Positions 24,402 through 33,117 of a DNA stretch of 64,000 nucleotides are shown here, piece by piece. A program made the translations under genes and the position numbers. The DNA is taken from NCBI RefSeq assembly GCF_000724085.1, contig NZ_CCDL010000001.1:868001-932000 (forward strand), read 5' to 3'. The DNA comes from Oceanobacillus manasiensis (GTDB lineage Bacteria > Bacillota > Bacilli > Bacillales > Amphibacillaceae). The notes beneath the pieces were generated by a model. It was not told where the DNA came from and did no database searches. It saw nothing but the letters and a program-made list of their open reading frames with translations. Every line of letters starts with the position of its first letter. The stretch's first letter is position 1.

Positions 24402-26333
24402 GTGGTAAGCGTGGAGATTACACTATTCGGTAATACTTTCATGATGCCTTCAGACGTTTTAGCTGCATGGGTTTTCAGTCTCATACTTGGGGGGATTGTA
24501 GGCTTTCTAATTTTGAAAAAGAGGCGTCTGGGGCTTTTATGGGAATATATGATAACGACGAATCACCGTAAAATCGGTATTCTATATATGTTGTTTGGCA
24601 TTATTTACTTTTTTCGAGCAGGATTAGATGCGTTATTTATTCGTACACAACTTGCTTTTCCTAACAATGACTTCTGGGTGTTTCAAGGGGAAAAATACAA
24701 TGAAGTGTTTACAACACACGGCACAATGATGATTTTCTTTGTTGCGATGCCTCTTTTGTTAGGACTGATGAATACAGTTGTCCCTTTACAGATTGGTGCA
24801 CGAGATCTTGCCTTCCCTTTTTTAAACGCACTTGGTTTTTGGTTGTTTTTTTCAGGGTCATTATTTTTTAATATTTCTTTCTTCCTTAACATGACACCAG
24901 AAATTGGTTGGACAGGCTATGCACCATTGTCCACAGAACAATTTACACCAGGGGCCGGCACTGACTTTTATGTGTTCGGCTTGCAGATTTCAGGCCTCGG
25001 AACGATATTTACGGCTTTAAACTTAATTGTGACCATTGTTCGGCATAGGGCACCTGGTATGAAAATGACGAGAATGCCACTTTTCACGTGGACATCTTTA
25101 GTCACCTCCTTCTTAATTCTAATTGCCTTTACCGTTCTGGCAATTGCCCTTTATCTTCTTATGTTTGATAGGATGTTTGGTGCAGGATTCTTCTCCGGCA
25201 CAGAAGGAAATCCAATCTATTGGCAGCATTTATTTTGGATATTTGGTCATCCAGAAGTTTATATTCTAGCATTACCAGCATTCGGTATCTTTTCAGATGT
25301 TATATCAACCTTCTCGAAAAAAAGGATATTCGGTTATCCCATCATGGTATTATCAGTTATGCTGATTGGTTTTTTAGGATTTATGGTATGGGCTCATCAC
25401 ATGTTCACAGTAGGGCTTGGTCCAATGGCGAATACCTTCTTTGCCATAACGACCATGTTAATTGCTGTACCTACGGGAATTAAAGTGTTCAACTGGTTAT
25501 TTACCATGCGACTAGGCGTTATTCGGTTTACGACCCCGATGCTTTTTGCTCTGGGCTTCATTCCTTCTTTTGTAATGGGCGGAGTTACAGGGGTGATGCT
25601 TTCCGTTTCAGCTGCAAATTTCCAATTCCATGATACACATTTTGTAGTAGCACACTTCCATTATGTAATCATTGCTTCTACTATTCTTGGGATCTTTGCT
25701 GGTTTGTATTATTGGTACCCAAAGATAACTGGTTACGTACTGGATGATAAATTAGGAAAATGGCACTTTTGGACATTCTTAATTGGTTTCCATTTAACTT
25801 TCTTCCCGATGCATATTACAGGATTAGAAGGAATGCCACGTCGTGTTTATACCTATGCGGAATCTGACGGAGTTACTGGACTCAATTTCACAAGTACAAT
25901 TGGTGCATTTTTAATGGGAATCAGCATGCTATTTGTTATTTGGAATGTGTATAAGACATATAAAGAGGGTAGAAAGGTTGGGGATGATCCCTGGGATGGT
26001 CGAACACTCGAATGGAGTGTGGCTTCCCCGGTCCCAGATCATACGTTTGACCCAATGCCTGTTGTAAAAGAAATAGATGCTTTCTGGTTCGCAAAAGCTG
26101 CTGGAGAGAAGATGCCTGTTACAGACAAGGTAAGAGCGAGCCCGATTGAGGTGAAGTCCATCTTACCATTTCTAATGAGTATGACATTTTTCTTCCTATC
26201 TTGGGGTCTTACTTTTGCTTGGTATTGGATGTCGATCCTATCTGCCTTGTTATTGTTTGGATTGCTAGTTATCCGTGCATTACGAGATGAACGTGAAGGA
26301 TTCTATGGAAGGAGGGAGAAAGATGAATCGTGA
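24402..26333 (+). CDS. Haem-copper oxidase subunit I
   Basis: 643 residues with about 14 membrane helices. It keeps the haem and CuB ligands: histidine in THGTMMIFF, the cross-linked HPEVYI, the pair in WAHHMFTVG, and HFHYV. Overall length, the extra N-terminal helix (MMPSDVLAAWVFSLILGGIV), and phrases such as FTTHGTMMI and FPNNDF are closer to my memory of QoxB (quinol oxidase) than CtaD, yet subunit II has CuA. The initiation codon at 24402 is GTG; another GTG lies two codons downstream. The 3' end overlaps subunit III. Translocates protons while reducing oxygen to water at the membrane. Confidence 0.9.
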   Translation: MVSVEITLFGNTFMMPSDVLAAWVFSLILGGIVGFLILKKRRLGLLWEYMITTNHRKIGILYMLFGIIYFFRAGLDALFIRTQLAFPNNDFWVFQGEKYNEVFTTHGTMMIFFVAMPLLLGLMNTVVPLQIGARDLAFPFLNALGFWLFFSGSLFFNISFFLNMTPEIGWTGYAPLSTEQFTPGAGTDFYVFGLQISGLGTIFTALNLIVTIVRHRAPGMKMTRMPLFTWTSLVTSFLILIAFTVLAIALYLLMFDRMFGAGFFSGTEGNPIYWQHLFWIFGHPEVYILALPAFGIFSDVISTFSKKRIFGYPIMVLSVMLIGFLGFMVWAHHMFTVGLGPMANTFFAITTMLIAVPTGIKVFNWLFTMRLGVIRFTTPMLFALGFIPSFVMGGVTGVMLSVSAANFQFHDTHFVVAHFHYVIIASTILGIFAGLYYWYPKITGYVLDDKLGKWHFWTFLIGFHLTFFPMHITGLEGMPRRVYTYAESDGVTGLNFTSTIGAFLMGISMLFVIWNVYKTYKEGRKVGDDPWDGRTLEWSVASPVPDHTFDPMPVVKEIDAFWFAKAAGEKMPVTDKVRASPIEVKSILPFLMSMTFFFLSWGLTFAWYWMSILSALLLFGLLVIRALRDEREGFYGRREKDES

Positions 26334-26895
26334 AGAAATGGCCCTCTTCAAGGATAAAAAAATGGGATTTTTTATCTATCTAGGTGTAGAGGTTGTTATG
26401 TTTGCTGTACTTTTTGCGACATACTTAATTTTTACTCCAGCAACTCAGGGGCCTCATCCGTCTGAAGTGTTTGAAGCGAAAATCGTCATTCTTTCCTCCT
26501 TTTTTCTTTTATCAAGCAGTGGAACCCTGTGGTTAGGGGAGCGGGCTTTAAAGAAGAAAAAGCAAGCATTCTTCCTAATTGGTCTAGGGATTACCAAGTT
26601 ATTTGCCATTATCTTTCTAGGTTTTGAAGTATATGAGTTTGCTAGCTTTGTAAAAGAAGGGTATGGAATGAGTGCAAGTGTGTTCATGTCCTCCTACTAT
26701 GCGTTGGTGGGACTTCATGCTGCACACGTTGCTTTTGGAGTTGGCTGGATGGGCGTGTTGTTCGTTCAATATTTCCGAAGAATCCCGTTGACACTCTTCA
26801 CAGAGAAGCTAAGCATTTTTGCTTATTACTGGCATTTTGTTGACATCGTGTGGGTGTTTATTATAGGTATCGTTTATCTTCCGTACCTGTTATAG
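26323..26895 (+). CDS. Haem-copper oxidase subunit III
   Basis: 190 residues from ATG 26323, which overlaps the subunit I end by 11 bases and has GGAGGG upstream. Five membrane helices (start GFFIYLGVEVVMFAVLFATY), matching the short subunit III of Qox/Cyo-type enzymes. Conserved ALVGLHAAHVAFG and AYYWHFVDIVWVFI segments. No subunit IV gene follows; the operon ends here. Confidence 0.9.
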   Translation: MNREEMALFKDKKMGFFIYLGVEVVMFAVLFATYLIFTPATQGPHPSEVFEAKIVILSSFFLLSSSGTLWLGERALKKKKQAFFLIGLGITKLFAIIFLGFEVYEFASFVKEGYGMSASVFMSSYYALVGLHAAHVAFGVGWMGVLFVQYFRRIPLTLFTEKLSIFAYYWHFVDIVWVFIIGIVYLPYLL

Positions 26896-27099
26896 CATAT
26901 ATAATAAGATGACTTTGCCATTCTATTTAAAGCGTCGCAAATAAAAAAAGATTGTCGCAATGAAGCGAATGAAAATGTCAAAATCGGTATTTTTCTGTAA
27001 ATTCAGCAAATTTACAATTTACATGTTGCCAATACAAGGAAATCGGGTTACAATAACTTCAAGAACAATTGCTTCATCGCTTGGGGGGAACGTAGCGGA

Positions 27100-27234
27100 A
27101 TGGAGAGCTTTTTGCAAATTTGTGAAAATACTACCAACAGTTTGGGCAGACAGCTCGAGGAGAAAGAAGAACTGTTTTTGCAATGGGTATATGAACGCTA
27201 TTCGGCAGAACAAGAAGAGATTATAAACAATTAA
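27100..27234 (+). CDS. Small protein of 44 residues
   Basis: ATG at 27100 preceded by GGGGGGAA at a suitable distance and followed at once by a terminator. The product (MESFLQICENTTNSLGRQLE...) is acidic and predicted helical, ending SAEQEEIINN. A longer frame in another register over the same bases has no binding site and unlikely composition, so I take it as a shadow. Family not recognised; the helical content and size recall small regulatory or sporulation proteins. Confidence 0.6.
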   Translation: MESFLQICENTTNSLGRQLEEKEELFLQWVYERYSAEQEEIINN

Positions 27235-27250
27235 CTTTGTTTTACATGAG

Positions 27251-27274
27251 ACCTTGGTAATCCAAGGTTTTTTT
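27251..27274 (+). terminator. Terminator after the 44-residue gene
   Basis: ACCTTGG, TAAT loop, CCAAGGT, then a T-run. Its position 16 bp after the stop supports the small gene as real. Confidence 0.85.
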
Positions 27275-27360
27275 AATTTGCAAATTTACCTTTTAAGGTC
27301 AATTTGTTAAAAGGAGCAGGTGGCTCTTTTTCACATTAGTTCTCTCGACAAGTAAGCTCA

Positions 27361-27369
27361 TGTTATAAT
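27361..27369 (+). promoter_or_regulatory. Extended -10 promoter for ywdI-ywdK
   Basis: TGTTATAAT at 27361-27369 is an extended -10 box 37 bp before the ywdI start codon; the -35 match upstream (TTCTCT at 27340) is poor, as allowed for extended -10 promoters. Confidence 0.5.
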
Positions 27370-27405
27370 GAACGCACGAATGAACCCAATGAAGGAGCGA
27401 TGGTG

Positions 27406-27714
27406 ATGGCGGTTGCAAATGAAACCATCATTCAAAAAATGATGAAAGAATTACAGCAAGCGAAGACAAGTAAGCATGATGATCGGATCGTGCAACAGCA
27501 TGTACGTAATGTTCAATTATTATGCGATTTATTTTTGGAAGATGAAAAATCTAGTCAGTCTGAAGCAACAACCGATGTAGATGGTATTTCCACAGAGGAA
27601 TTAAAGGCAATGATGGGGAAAGAAGTTATAGAAACGCAACCAAAAAAAGTGATGAACCAACATAGCGTACTTAAGGAAGAAGATGCAAATGGGGATTCCA
27701 TTTTTGATTTTTAA
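27406..27714 (+). CDS. ywdI: YwdI-family protein (DUF5327-like)
   Basis: 102 residues. ATG 27406 is chosen because AGGAG lies eight bases upstream; the ATG at 27400 is too close. An N-terminal helix (ANETIIQKMMKELQQA) and a low-complexity acidic C-terminus ending in GDSIFDF. Position before ywdK and gerQ matches the B. subtilis ywdI-ywdK-gerQ neighbourhood. Function unknown. Confidence 0.75.
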   Translation: MAVANETIIQKMMKELQQAKTSKHDDRIVQQHVRNVQLLCDLFLEDEKSSQSEATTDVDGISTEELKAMMGKEVIETQPKKVMNQHSVLKEEDANGDSIFDF

Positions 27715-27733
27715 ATAGAGAGGGGTTCTAGAG

Positions 27734-28102
27734 ATGAAGTTATTTTTACTATTAGGTGTAATAAATGGATTTTTAGCAGTAGCTCTTGGCGCGTTTGGGG
27801 CACATGGGCTGGAAGGTAGAATTTCGGAGAAAGCGATAGCGACATGGGAAAAAGCTGTCACTTATCAAATGTTTCATACGATGGCATTGCTTGTTACAGG
27901 ACTGCTAATGGCGAAATTCACAAGTGGTGGCCTTGTGTGGGCAGGTTCCATGTTTTTTGCAGGGATTATTTTATTCTCTGGAAGTCTTTACGTTTATTCC
28001 ATCACTTCCATAAAAACATTTGCGATGATTACACCTATTGGGGGCGTAGCTTTTCTAATAGGTTGGGTGCTGATTGGTACAGCCATTGTGAAATATATAT
28101 AG
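27734..28102 (+). CDS. ywdK: YwdK/DUF423 membrane protein
   Basis: 122 residues, four membrane helices. The opening FLLLGVINGFLAVALGAFGAHGLEG and the later HTMALLVTG are diagnostic of DUF423. Function unknown in bacteria. Follows ywdI by 19 bp with GAGGGG upstream, so probably one operon. Confidence 0.88.
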   Translation: MKLFLLLGVINGFLAVALGAFGAHGLEGRISEKAIATWEKAVTYQMFHTMALLVTGLLMAKFTSGGLVWAGSMFFAGIILFSGSLYVYSITSIKTFAMITPIGGVAFLIGWVLIGTAIVKYI

Positions 28103-28111
28103 AAAAACCTC

Positions 28112-28363
28112 TTATAGTTTAAAGAGTAGATAGGTTGCGATAAGGAATAGAAGAAAAGCACGCAATGCATGCTTGGCTCCCTGTTCGGTCTGGTGGGTTT
28201 GCCATTCTAGTATGGCCGTACAACAAAAGCTTATGACGATAAAATAGATGCTACCTATTATGAGAAATAAATTCCCTTGAATAATGGATATAAGGCCAAT
28301 TACCAAGGCAAGAGCTAAGCTTAGCAATTCGATGCGGATAACTTTTTCTAACGGATGCCGCAT
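28112..28363 (-). CDS. Small membrane protein of unknown function
   Basis: 83 residues with two or three hydrophobic segments (LLSLALALVIGLISI, FLIIGSIYFIVISFCC and a C-terminal one). Good binding site AAAGGGGTG before the ATG on the minus strand. Its stop faces that of ywdK ten bases away. Not recognised. Confidence 0.65.
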   Translation of the reverse strand: MRHPLEKVIRIELLSLALALVIGLISIIQGNLFLIIGSIYFIVISFCCTAILEWQTHQTEQGAKHALRAFLLFLIATYLLFKL

Positions 28364-28402
28364 TTGATCACCCCTTTGCCTGGCATTTGGAATTTGATGT
28401 GG

Positions 28403-28445
28403 AAAAAGGATGACCTAGGGATGCAGCTTCCCGGTCATCCTTTTA
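28403..28445 (-). terminator. Terminator after gerQ
   Basis: AAAAGGATGACC (28404-28415) pairs with GGTCATCCTTTT (28433-28444). Read on the minus strand it ends in CCTTTTT, suitable for the gerQ transcript. Confidence 0.75.
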
Positions 28446-28496
28446 TTGAATGCAAAAAGCCCTTAAAAACCGCCATTCTTCTTCACGTGTATATTG

Positions 28497-28964
28497 TTAT
28501 CTTGGTGGAAAAGAGGCCATGGATGGGTTATTACCGTACGGATAAGAATAATTGATCTCTTCATCAAAGGTTACATAATCAAGATAAACCATAAGTAATA
28601 AGAATCGTTTACCAGTTTGAGGGTCACTTAAAATAATATGGTCTCTTCCTGCTGCTTCGATAAGCCCTCTGAAGACTTTGGCATTCCACTGACTATTTCC
28701 TTCAAAAGTCATATAAACGGTAGCTTGCTTGCCACGATTTAAGCGTAGTATATTCTCTATATATGATTCTTGGATTGGCAACATGCCTTGGTCTGTTCCT
28801 GATCCCGTTTGTTGCTGAAATTGCTGCATTTGTTGGGGAGTCTGTTGGCGTGTGTTGTAAACAGGATAATATGCTGGGGAGGCAGTAGGGTAATAGTAAT
28901 ACGGATAACTACTCTGGTATTGATTTTCTTGCTGGGCTTGTTGATTCTCTTGATTTTCGCTCAT
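28497..28964 (-). CDS. gerQ: Spore coat/germination protein GerQ
   Basis: 155 residues. Low-complexity N-terminal half rich in Q, Y and P (SENQENQQAQQENQYQSSYP), then a conserved C-terminal domain (LPIQESYIENILRLNRGKQATVYMTFEGNS). In B. subtilis GerQ (YwdL) is needed for CwlJ to act during germination and is cross-linked by the transglutaminase Tgl, which fits the many glutamines. Binding site AGGAGGG. Its presence marks an endospore former. Confidence 0.93.
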   Translation of the reverse strand: MSENQENQQAQQENQYQSSYPYYYYPTASPAYYPVYNTRQQTPQQMQQFQQQTGSGTDQGMLPIQESYIENILRLNRGKQATVYMTFEGNSQWNAKVFRGLIEAAGRDHIILSDPQTGKRFLLLMVYLDYVTFDEEINYSYPYGNNPSMASFPPR

Positions 28965-29196
28965 GCAAATCCCTCCTAATAATCGCTTCTATCTCAAGGC
29001 CACCTCTATAAGATTATTGTTCAACGTTACGGATGTGCCTTAAAGCGTCCTGTGTTCCTTCTAACCGCTAGGGTTGGACAGTTAGTTATTTTACGATAGG
29101 CATTCCTCATTTCTGTAAGATCTTAGATGCAAAACTCACTATTAATAGGTATGTATTGAGATGGGGAGATATGCAAAATAAACAGGATAAGATTTC

Positions 29197-29238
29197 AAAA
29201 AGGCTGCCTAGATGTCATAACGACGTCTAGGCAGCCCC
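29197..29238 (-). terminator. Terminator after hemQ
   Basis: GGCTGCCTAGA and TCTAGGCAGCC form a long stem; on the minus strand it is followed by TTTTTG. Confidence 0.88.
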
Positions 29239-29260
29239 TTAAAATGGAAGATGTGAACTC

Positions 29261-30010
29261 TTATAAGGAAAGAAAGGTACTGATGTTTTCTCTAGGTAGT
29301 TGATTTCCAACGAAGAACTCACCAAATTCACCGTATTTTGAGCTCACTTCATCAAAGCGCATTTCATACACGATTTTCTTAAACTGAAGCGGTTCATGTG
29401 CAAATAAGGTTACACCCCACTCCCAGTCATCAAGCCCGATGGAACCGGTAATGATCTGCTTCACTTTTCCTGCATATTTACGTCCTGTTTTGCTATGTTC
29501 ATAAAGCATTTTACCGCGGACATTTTTTTCTAATGTGTACCAGTTTTCGTCACCTTGGCGTCTTCTATCCATTGGATAAAAACAAATATACTCCCATTTA
29601 GGTAGGATCGGCTTTAAGCGTGCTTGTGTTTCAGGTAATGTTTCAGGGTCTACGCCGTCTTTAGACTCACGATATTTAGAAAGTTCTACAACAGATACAT
29701 AGGAATGGGCTGGTAATAAAAACTCACCAAACTTTGATTTATTAAGCTCTGTTTCCATATCTGAAAGCTCGTCCGTAGTAGGGCGAAGGAACATAAATAG
29801 TAGGTCAGCTTTTTGTCCAAGAACTTTGTATAGAACCTGACTGCCTTCTTTTGCCTCTTCTACAGCTTCCCATTTATCAAGTAATGTGTGAAGACTGTCG
29901 ATTGCTTGCTTACGTTCTTCTTCAGTGGCAAGCTTCCATGCATTCCAGTCAATGGAGCGCAAATCATGCAAACTGTACCAACCATCCATGGTCTCTACTG
30001 CTTCTACCAT
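29261..30010 (-). CDS. hemQ: Coproheme decarboxylase HemQ (YwfI)
   Basis: 249 residues of the chlorite dismutase-like family. It catalyses the last step of the coproporphyrin-dependent haem pathway of Gram-positive bacteria, turning coproheme III into haem b. Visible hallmarks: YICFYPMDRRR with the catalytic tyrosine, the conserved ENWY, and MLYEHSKTGRKYAGKV containing the proximal haem histidine. Length is normal for the family. Binding site GGAGAG on the minus strand. Diverges from pta, as in B. subtilis. Confidence 0.95.
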   Translation of the reverse strand: MVEAVETMDGWYSLHDLRSIDWNAWKLATEEERKQAIDSLHTLLDKWEAVEEAKEGSQVLYKVLGQKADLLFMFLRPTTDELSDMETELNKSKFGEFLLPAHSYVSVVELSKYRESKDGVDPETLPETQARLKPILPKWEYICFYPMDRRRQGDENWYTLEKNVRGKMLYEHSKTGRKYAGKVKQIITGSIGLDDWEWGVTLFAHEPLQFKKIVYEMRFDEVSSKYGEFGEFFVGNQLPRENISTFLSL

Positions 30011-30146
30011 ATTTATCTCTCCTTATTTCATAATTGTTATGTCGTATGTTTTTACTATAGCATAATTAGGGAAAGATATTCATGATACAGGTTGTGTATG
30101 AGATGACGAATTCACATGAAATTTGATATATTGTCATAGGTCTGTC

Positions 30147-30163
30147 AAAAAAAGCGCTACGAA
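30147..30163 (+). promoter_or_regulatory. Possible CcpA (cre) site before pta
   Basis: AAAAAGCGCTACGA contains the AAAGCGCT core of catabolite-responsive elements but lacks the flanking TG and part of the right arm. B. subtilis pta is activated by CcpA from an upstream cre, so the position is suggestive; the match is weak. Confidence 0.3.
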
Positions 30164-30236
30164 TAGGAGCAATTTCTTTGATTTCCTATATGAATCATCT
30201 AGAATTTAACTACAAGCAATCAGGAGGTTAGGTAAT

Positions 30237-31211
30237 ATGAGTAATTTATTTGATCAGTTAAAAGAAAGAGTCGCTTCAAAAAACTCCAGCATCGTTTTCC
30301 CAGAAGGTACAGATGAACGTATTCTTACTGCTGCTAGTCAGTTGGGTGCATCTGGAATATTGAAGCCAATCCTAATTGGTGAGCGAGTTGCAGTGAAACA
30401 AAAAGCTGAGGAAGCTGGAGTAGACGTGTCTACATGCACAATCATCGACCCGAGTGAGTTTCCGGAATTTGATTTAATGGTAGATACCTTTGTGGAAAGA
30501 CGTAAAGGGAAAGCTACGAAAGAAGATGCACAAAAAATTCTTCTTGATGAAAACTATTTCGGCACCATGCTTGTTTATATGAACCAAGCAGATGGCCTTG
30601 TTAGTGGTGCTGCACATTCAACAGCAGATACGGTACGTCCAGCACTTCAAATCATCAAAACGAAGGAAGGCATCAAAAAGACGTCCGGTGTGTTCGTTAT
30701 GGTTCGCGACGAAGAAAAGTATGTATTTGCTGACTGTGCCATAAACATTACACCAGACAGTCAAGACCTTGCTGAGATTGCGGTAGAAAGTGCGGAAACT
30801 GCTAAGTTATTTGATGTAGATCCTCGTGTAGCAATGCTTAGTTTCTCGACAAAAGGTTCTGCAAAATCACCAGAGACAGAAAAAGTTGTCGAAGCATTAC
30901 AAGTAGCAAAAGAGAAAAATCCATCACTTGTTATCGATGGAGAATTCCAATTTGATGCAGCGTTTGTTCCAAGTGTCGCAAGCAAAAAAGCCCCTAATGC
31001 AGACATCCAAGGTGATGCAAATGTATTTGTATTCCCTAGCCTGGAAGCAGGAAACATTGGCTACAAAATCGCTCAGCGTATTGGTGGAATGGAAGCAGTT
31101 GGACCAATCCTTCAAGGACTGAACAAACCTGTGAATGACCTATCCCGTGGTTGTAGTGCAGAAGACGTATACAAGCTAGCATTGATTACTGCTGCACAAG
31201 CAGCTGAGTAA
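30237..31211 (+). CDS. pta: Phosphate acetyltransferase
   Basis: 324 residues, the short (single-domain) Pta. Converts acetyl-CoA and phosphate to acetyl phosphate in overflow metabolism. Conserved IVFPEGTDERI at the start, the VSGAAHSTADTVRPALQIIKT motif, SFSTKGSA, and the C-terminal NDLSRGCSAEDVY. Binding site CAGGAGG; strong terminator follows. Confidence 0.96.
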   Translation: MSNLFDQLKERVASKNSSIVFPEGTDERILTAASQLGASGILKPILIGERVAVKQKAEEAGVDVSTCTIIDPSEFPEFDLMVDTFVERRKGKATKEDAQKILLDENYFGTMLVYMNQADGLVSGAAHSTADTVRPALQIIKTKEGIKKTSGVFVMVRDEEKYVFADCAINITPDSQDLAEIAVESAETAKLFDVDPRVAMLSFSTKGSAKSPETEKVVEALQVAKEKNPSLVIDGEFQFDAAFVPSVASKKAPNADIQGDANVFVFPSLEAGNIGYKIAQRIGGMEAVGPILQGLNKPVNDLSRGCSAEDVYKLALITAAQAAE

Positions 31212-31227
31212 TTGCTAAATAAATAAG

Positions 31228-31272
31228 GCAGAACAAGTTCGAGGAATGCTTCGAACTTGTTCTGCTTTTTTT
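31228..31272 (+). terminator. Terminator after pta
   Basis: GCAGAACAAGTTCGA (31228-31242) pairs perfectly with TCGAACTTGTTCTGC (31251-31265), followed by seven T. Confidence 0.95.
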
Positions 31273-31380
31273 GTAAGGAGAACGTATAAAAAAGTGTACA
31301 AGGATAGTGATGATGAAAACAGATAAGAAATACCCGATCATGCTACTTAGCTCCTTTCATAATTTTGTGAGAGTCGAGAA

Positions 31381-32109
31381 TCATATTCCTTCCTCTTCTT
31401 CCCACTCTAAATCCATTTCCTCAAGGAACTCATAAAAAGGGTTGTCTCCGACGATTTCATAGGTAGTGTAGTTGATGTTTATCAACTTCTCGCTGACATC
31501 AATATCCTGGATAGGTTGATATCTAATTTCCATTCTATAAATTTCATCCCATTCTGATGTATCTTCTACCCATTTGCGAAGCTCCAGTTTATATAGCATG
31601 TCAAACAAACGATTGATCAACTCGGGATCTTCTATTGTAACCGAGCGGTCGTCCGTTCTTTCTTCTTTCCAGGTATAGTTGTCAATTTCCAATCGTTCAA
31701 CCTCTCCAGGATTAAAGTGCCCTTCTTCTTGTACAACTTTTTCCAAAGGAACCGTTCTCTGAGTAATATAAAGAATGCCGATAAAAACTATGACAGTGCC
31801 TATCATACGTACTAAATGAAAGACATATTGTTTTTCCTCATATGCGCCTTTGTATTCAATGAAAAATTGATACCCGGTATAAAGGATGGTAAGGCCTGCT
31901 GCTGTTAACATCATTAATTGCAAAGAAGAATAGATGGTTAAAAGAATAATAACTACGATGAAAAGGGATGTGAATACATGTTTCACAATTTTTTGTTTGT
32001 GGTTAATGGGTTGGCTTTCTTCTAAAATATTGTATTTTCGCCGCAGTAAAAAATTCACCAGCTGTGTTGCTAGCAAAACAACGGCCACAAATATAGAAAT
32101 ACCAGTCAT
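31381..32109 (-). CDS. DUF4181-like membrane protein
   Basis: 242 residues. Four N-terminal membrane helices (1-128) of the type I recall as DUF4181 are joined to a soluble, acidic C-terminal domain (about 135-242, from VVQEEGHFNPGEVERLEI) predicted to be alpha/beta. Binding-site match on the minus strand is GGGGGAA. Function unknown. It sits between pta and lipL, where B. subtilis has no equivalent that I recall. The DUF name is a recollection rather than a match. Confidence 0.6.
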   Translation of the reverse strand: MTGISIFVAVVLLATQLVNFLLRRKYNILEESQPINHKQKIVKHVFTSLFIVVIILLTIYSSLQLMMLTAAGLTILYTGYQFFIEYKGAYEEKQYVFHLVRMIGTVIVFIGILYITQRTVPLEKVVQEEGHFNPGEVERLEIDNYTWKEERTDDRSVTIEDPELINRLFDMLYKLELRKWVEDTSEWDEIYRMEIRYQPIQDIDVSEKLININYTTYEIVGDNPFYEFLEEMDLEWEEEEGI

Positions 32110-32212
32110 TGTTTCTTCCCCCCTTTTAAGAATGAGAGCATTCGAAATCTTTTGTATAGTGTAACATAGGAAGAATCAAATTTGGCTTTAATTGGGAAAT
32201 TAAGAGTTATGT

Positions 32213-32240
32213 AAAAAAGCCTCCCTAAGAAAGGAAGGCT
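32213..32240 (-). terminator. Terminator after lipL
   Basis: On the minus strand AGCCTTCCTT pairs with AGGGAGGCT (one mismatch) and is followed by TTTTTT. Confidence 0.75.
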
Positions 32241-32256
32241 AAGAGCAAGTGTACTA

Positions 32257-33096
32257 TTAAATTTTCTCATTCCGCTTTTCCATTTGCTTCAACCTTTTTT
32301 CAAAATGAACAAGCTCTTGGTCGGTGAAATCCATTTCAATAACGGTTTCCGTGAATTCGGCTAGTGCTACAGAGACGCGTTCTTTCATATCCTTTACGGT
32401 TAAATCAATTCCGATCAATTCTGATAGGGATCCCATCACTTGGGGATCAACAGTCGGGTAAGAGAATGCGGTCTCCTCATCCTTCTTTCCAATGTCATAA
32501 AATTCGCGAATGAGCTGGGCACGTTCTTTGCTATTACCTTCCACATCTAAATAGATTTGAATGGCTGCACCGTCCTTAACACGACGTTGGGATATACCAG
32601 CAAATTTCCTGCCGTTTATGCTTAGGTCATAATCTCCAGGACAATAGGATTGCACAATTTCATAAGCTTCAATAGCGTCTGTTACATCACGAAGCATATA
32701 TTGTATAAAGCTTACCATTGCTTCGTAACAATCATGGATGGATATGTGCTTTACACCAGGGAGAATCAACGAAATGTTTAATACCCCTTTATCTAAAGCG
32801 ACAGCAAGTCCTCCTGAATTACGTATGACTACGTGCTTTCCAGCCTGCTTCAGGTGGGCCACACCCTCGTCAATATAGGGAAGCTTGCCGTCAGGAATTC
32901 CTAATACAATCGTTTCCCCATGTACCCATAAACGAACTACAGGCGGAGATTGTTCATCACTTACAGATAATGCTAGTGCATCATCTACAGCGAATGATGT
33001 CATTGCAGTGTAGTCTTTCCCATGAAAGGTAGGCATTGCTGAATGGTCAATATAACGAAATGTTTGATGTCGAATAATGTCTTTCCAATTTTTCAT
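32257..33096 (-). CDS. lipL: Octanoyl-[GcvH]:protein N-octanoyltransferase LipL
   Basis: 279 residues from ATG at 33096 (MKNWKDIIRHQTFRYIDHS), with AAAGGAGT five bases upstream; an ATG further upstream lies inside a repeat relic and has no binding site. Moves octanoyl groups from GcvH to the E2 subunits of 2-oxoacid dehydrogenases in the Gram-positive lipoylation pathway. Conserved RNSGGLAVALDKGVLNISL, and YCPGDYDLSINGRKFAGISQ with the catalytic cysteine at residue 152 (Cys150 in B. subtilis). Near pta, as in B. subtilis. Confidence 0.92.
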   Translation of the reverse strand: MKNWKDIIRHQTFRYIDHSAMPTFHGKDYTAMTSFAVDDALALSVSDEQSPPVVRLWVHGETIVLGIPDGKLPYIDEGVAHLKQAGKHVVIRNSGGLAVALDKGVLNISLILPGVKHISIHDCYEAMVSFIQYMLRDVTDAIEAYEIVQSYCPGDYDLSINGRKFAGISQRRVKDGAAIQIYLDVEGNSKERAQLIREFYDIGKKDEETAFSYPTVDPQVMGSLSELIGIDLTVKDMKERVSVALAEFTETVIEMDFTDQELVHFEKRLKQMEKRNEKI

Positions 33097-33117
33097 AATT
33101 ACTCCTTTATCCTGCCT

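Noticed and set aside
26960-27226. 88-codon frame after the oxidase operon
   Set aside because: No binding site and unlikely composition; the overlapping 44-codon frame at 27100 has a binding site and a terminator.
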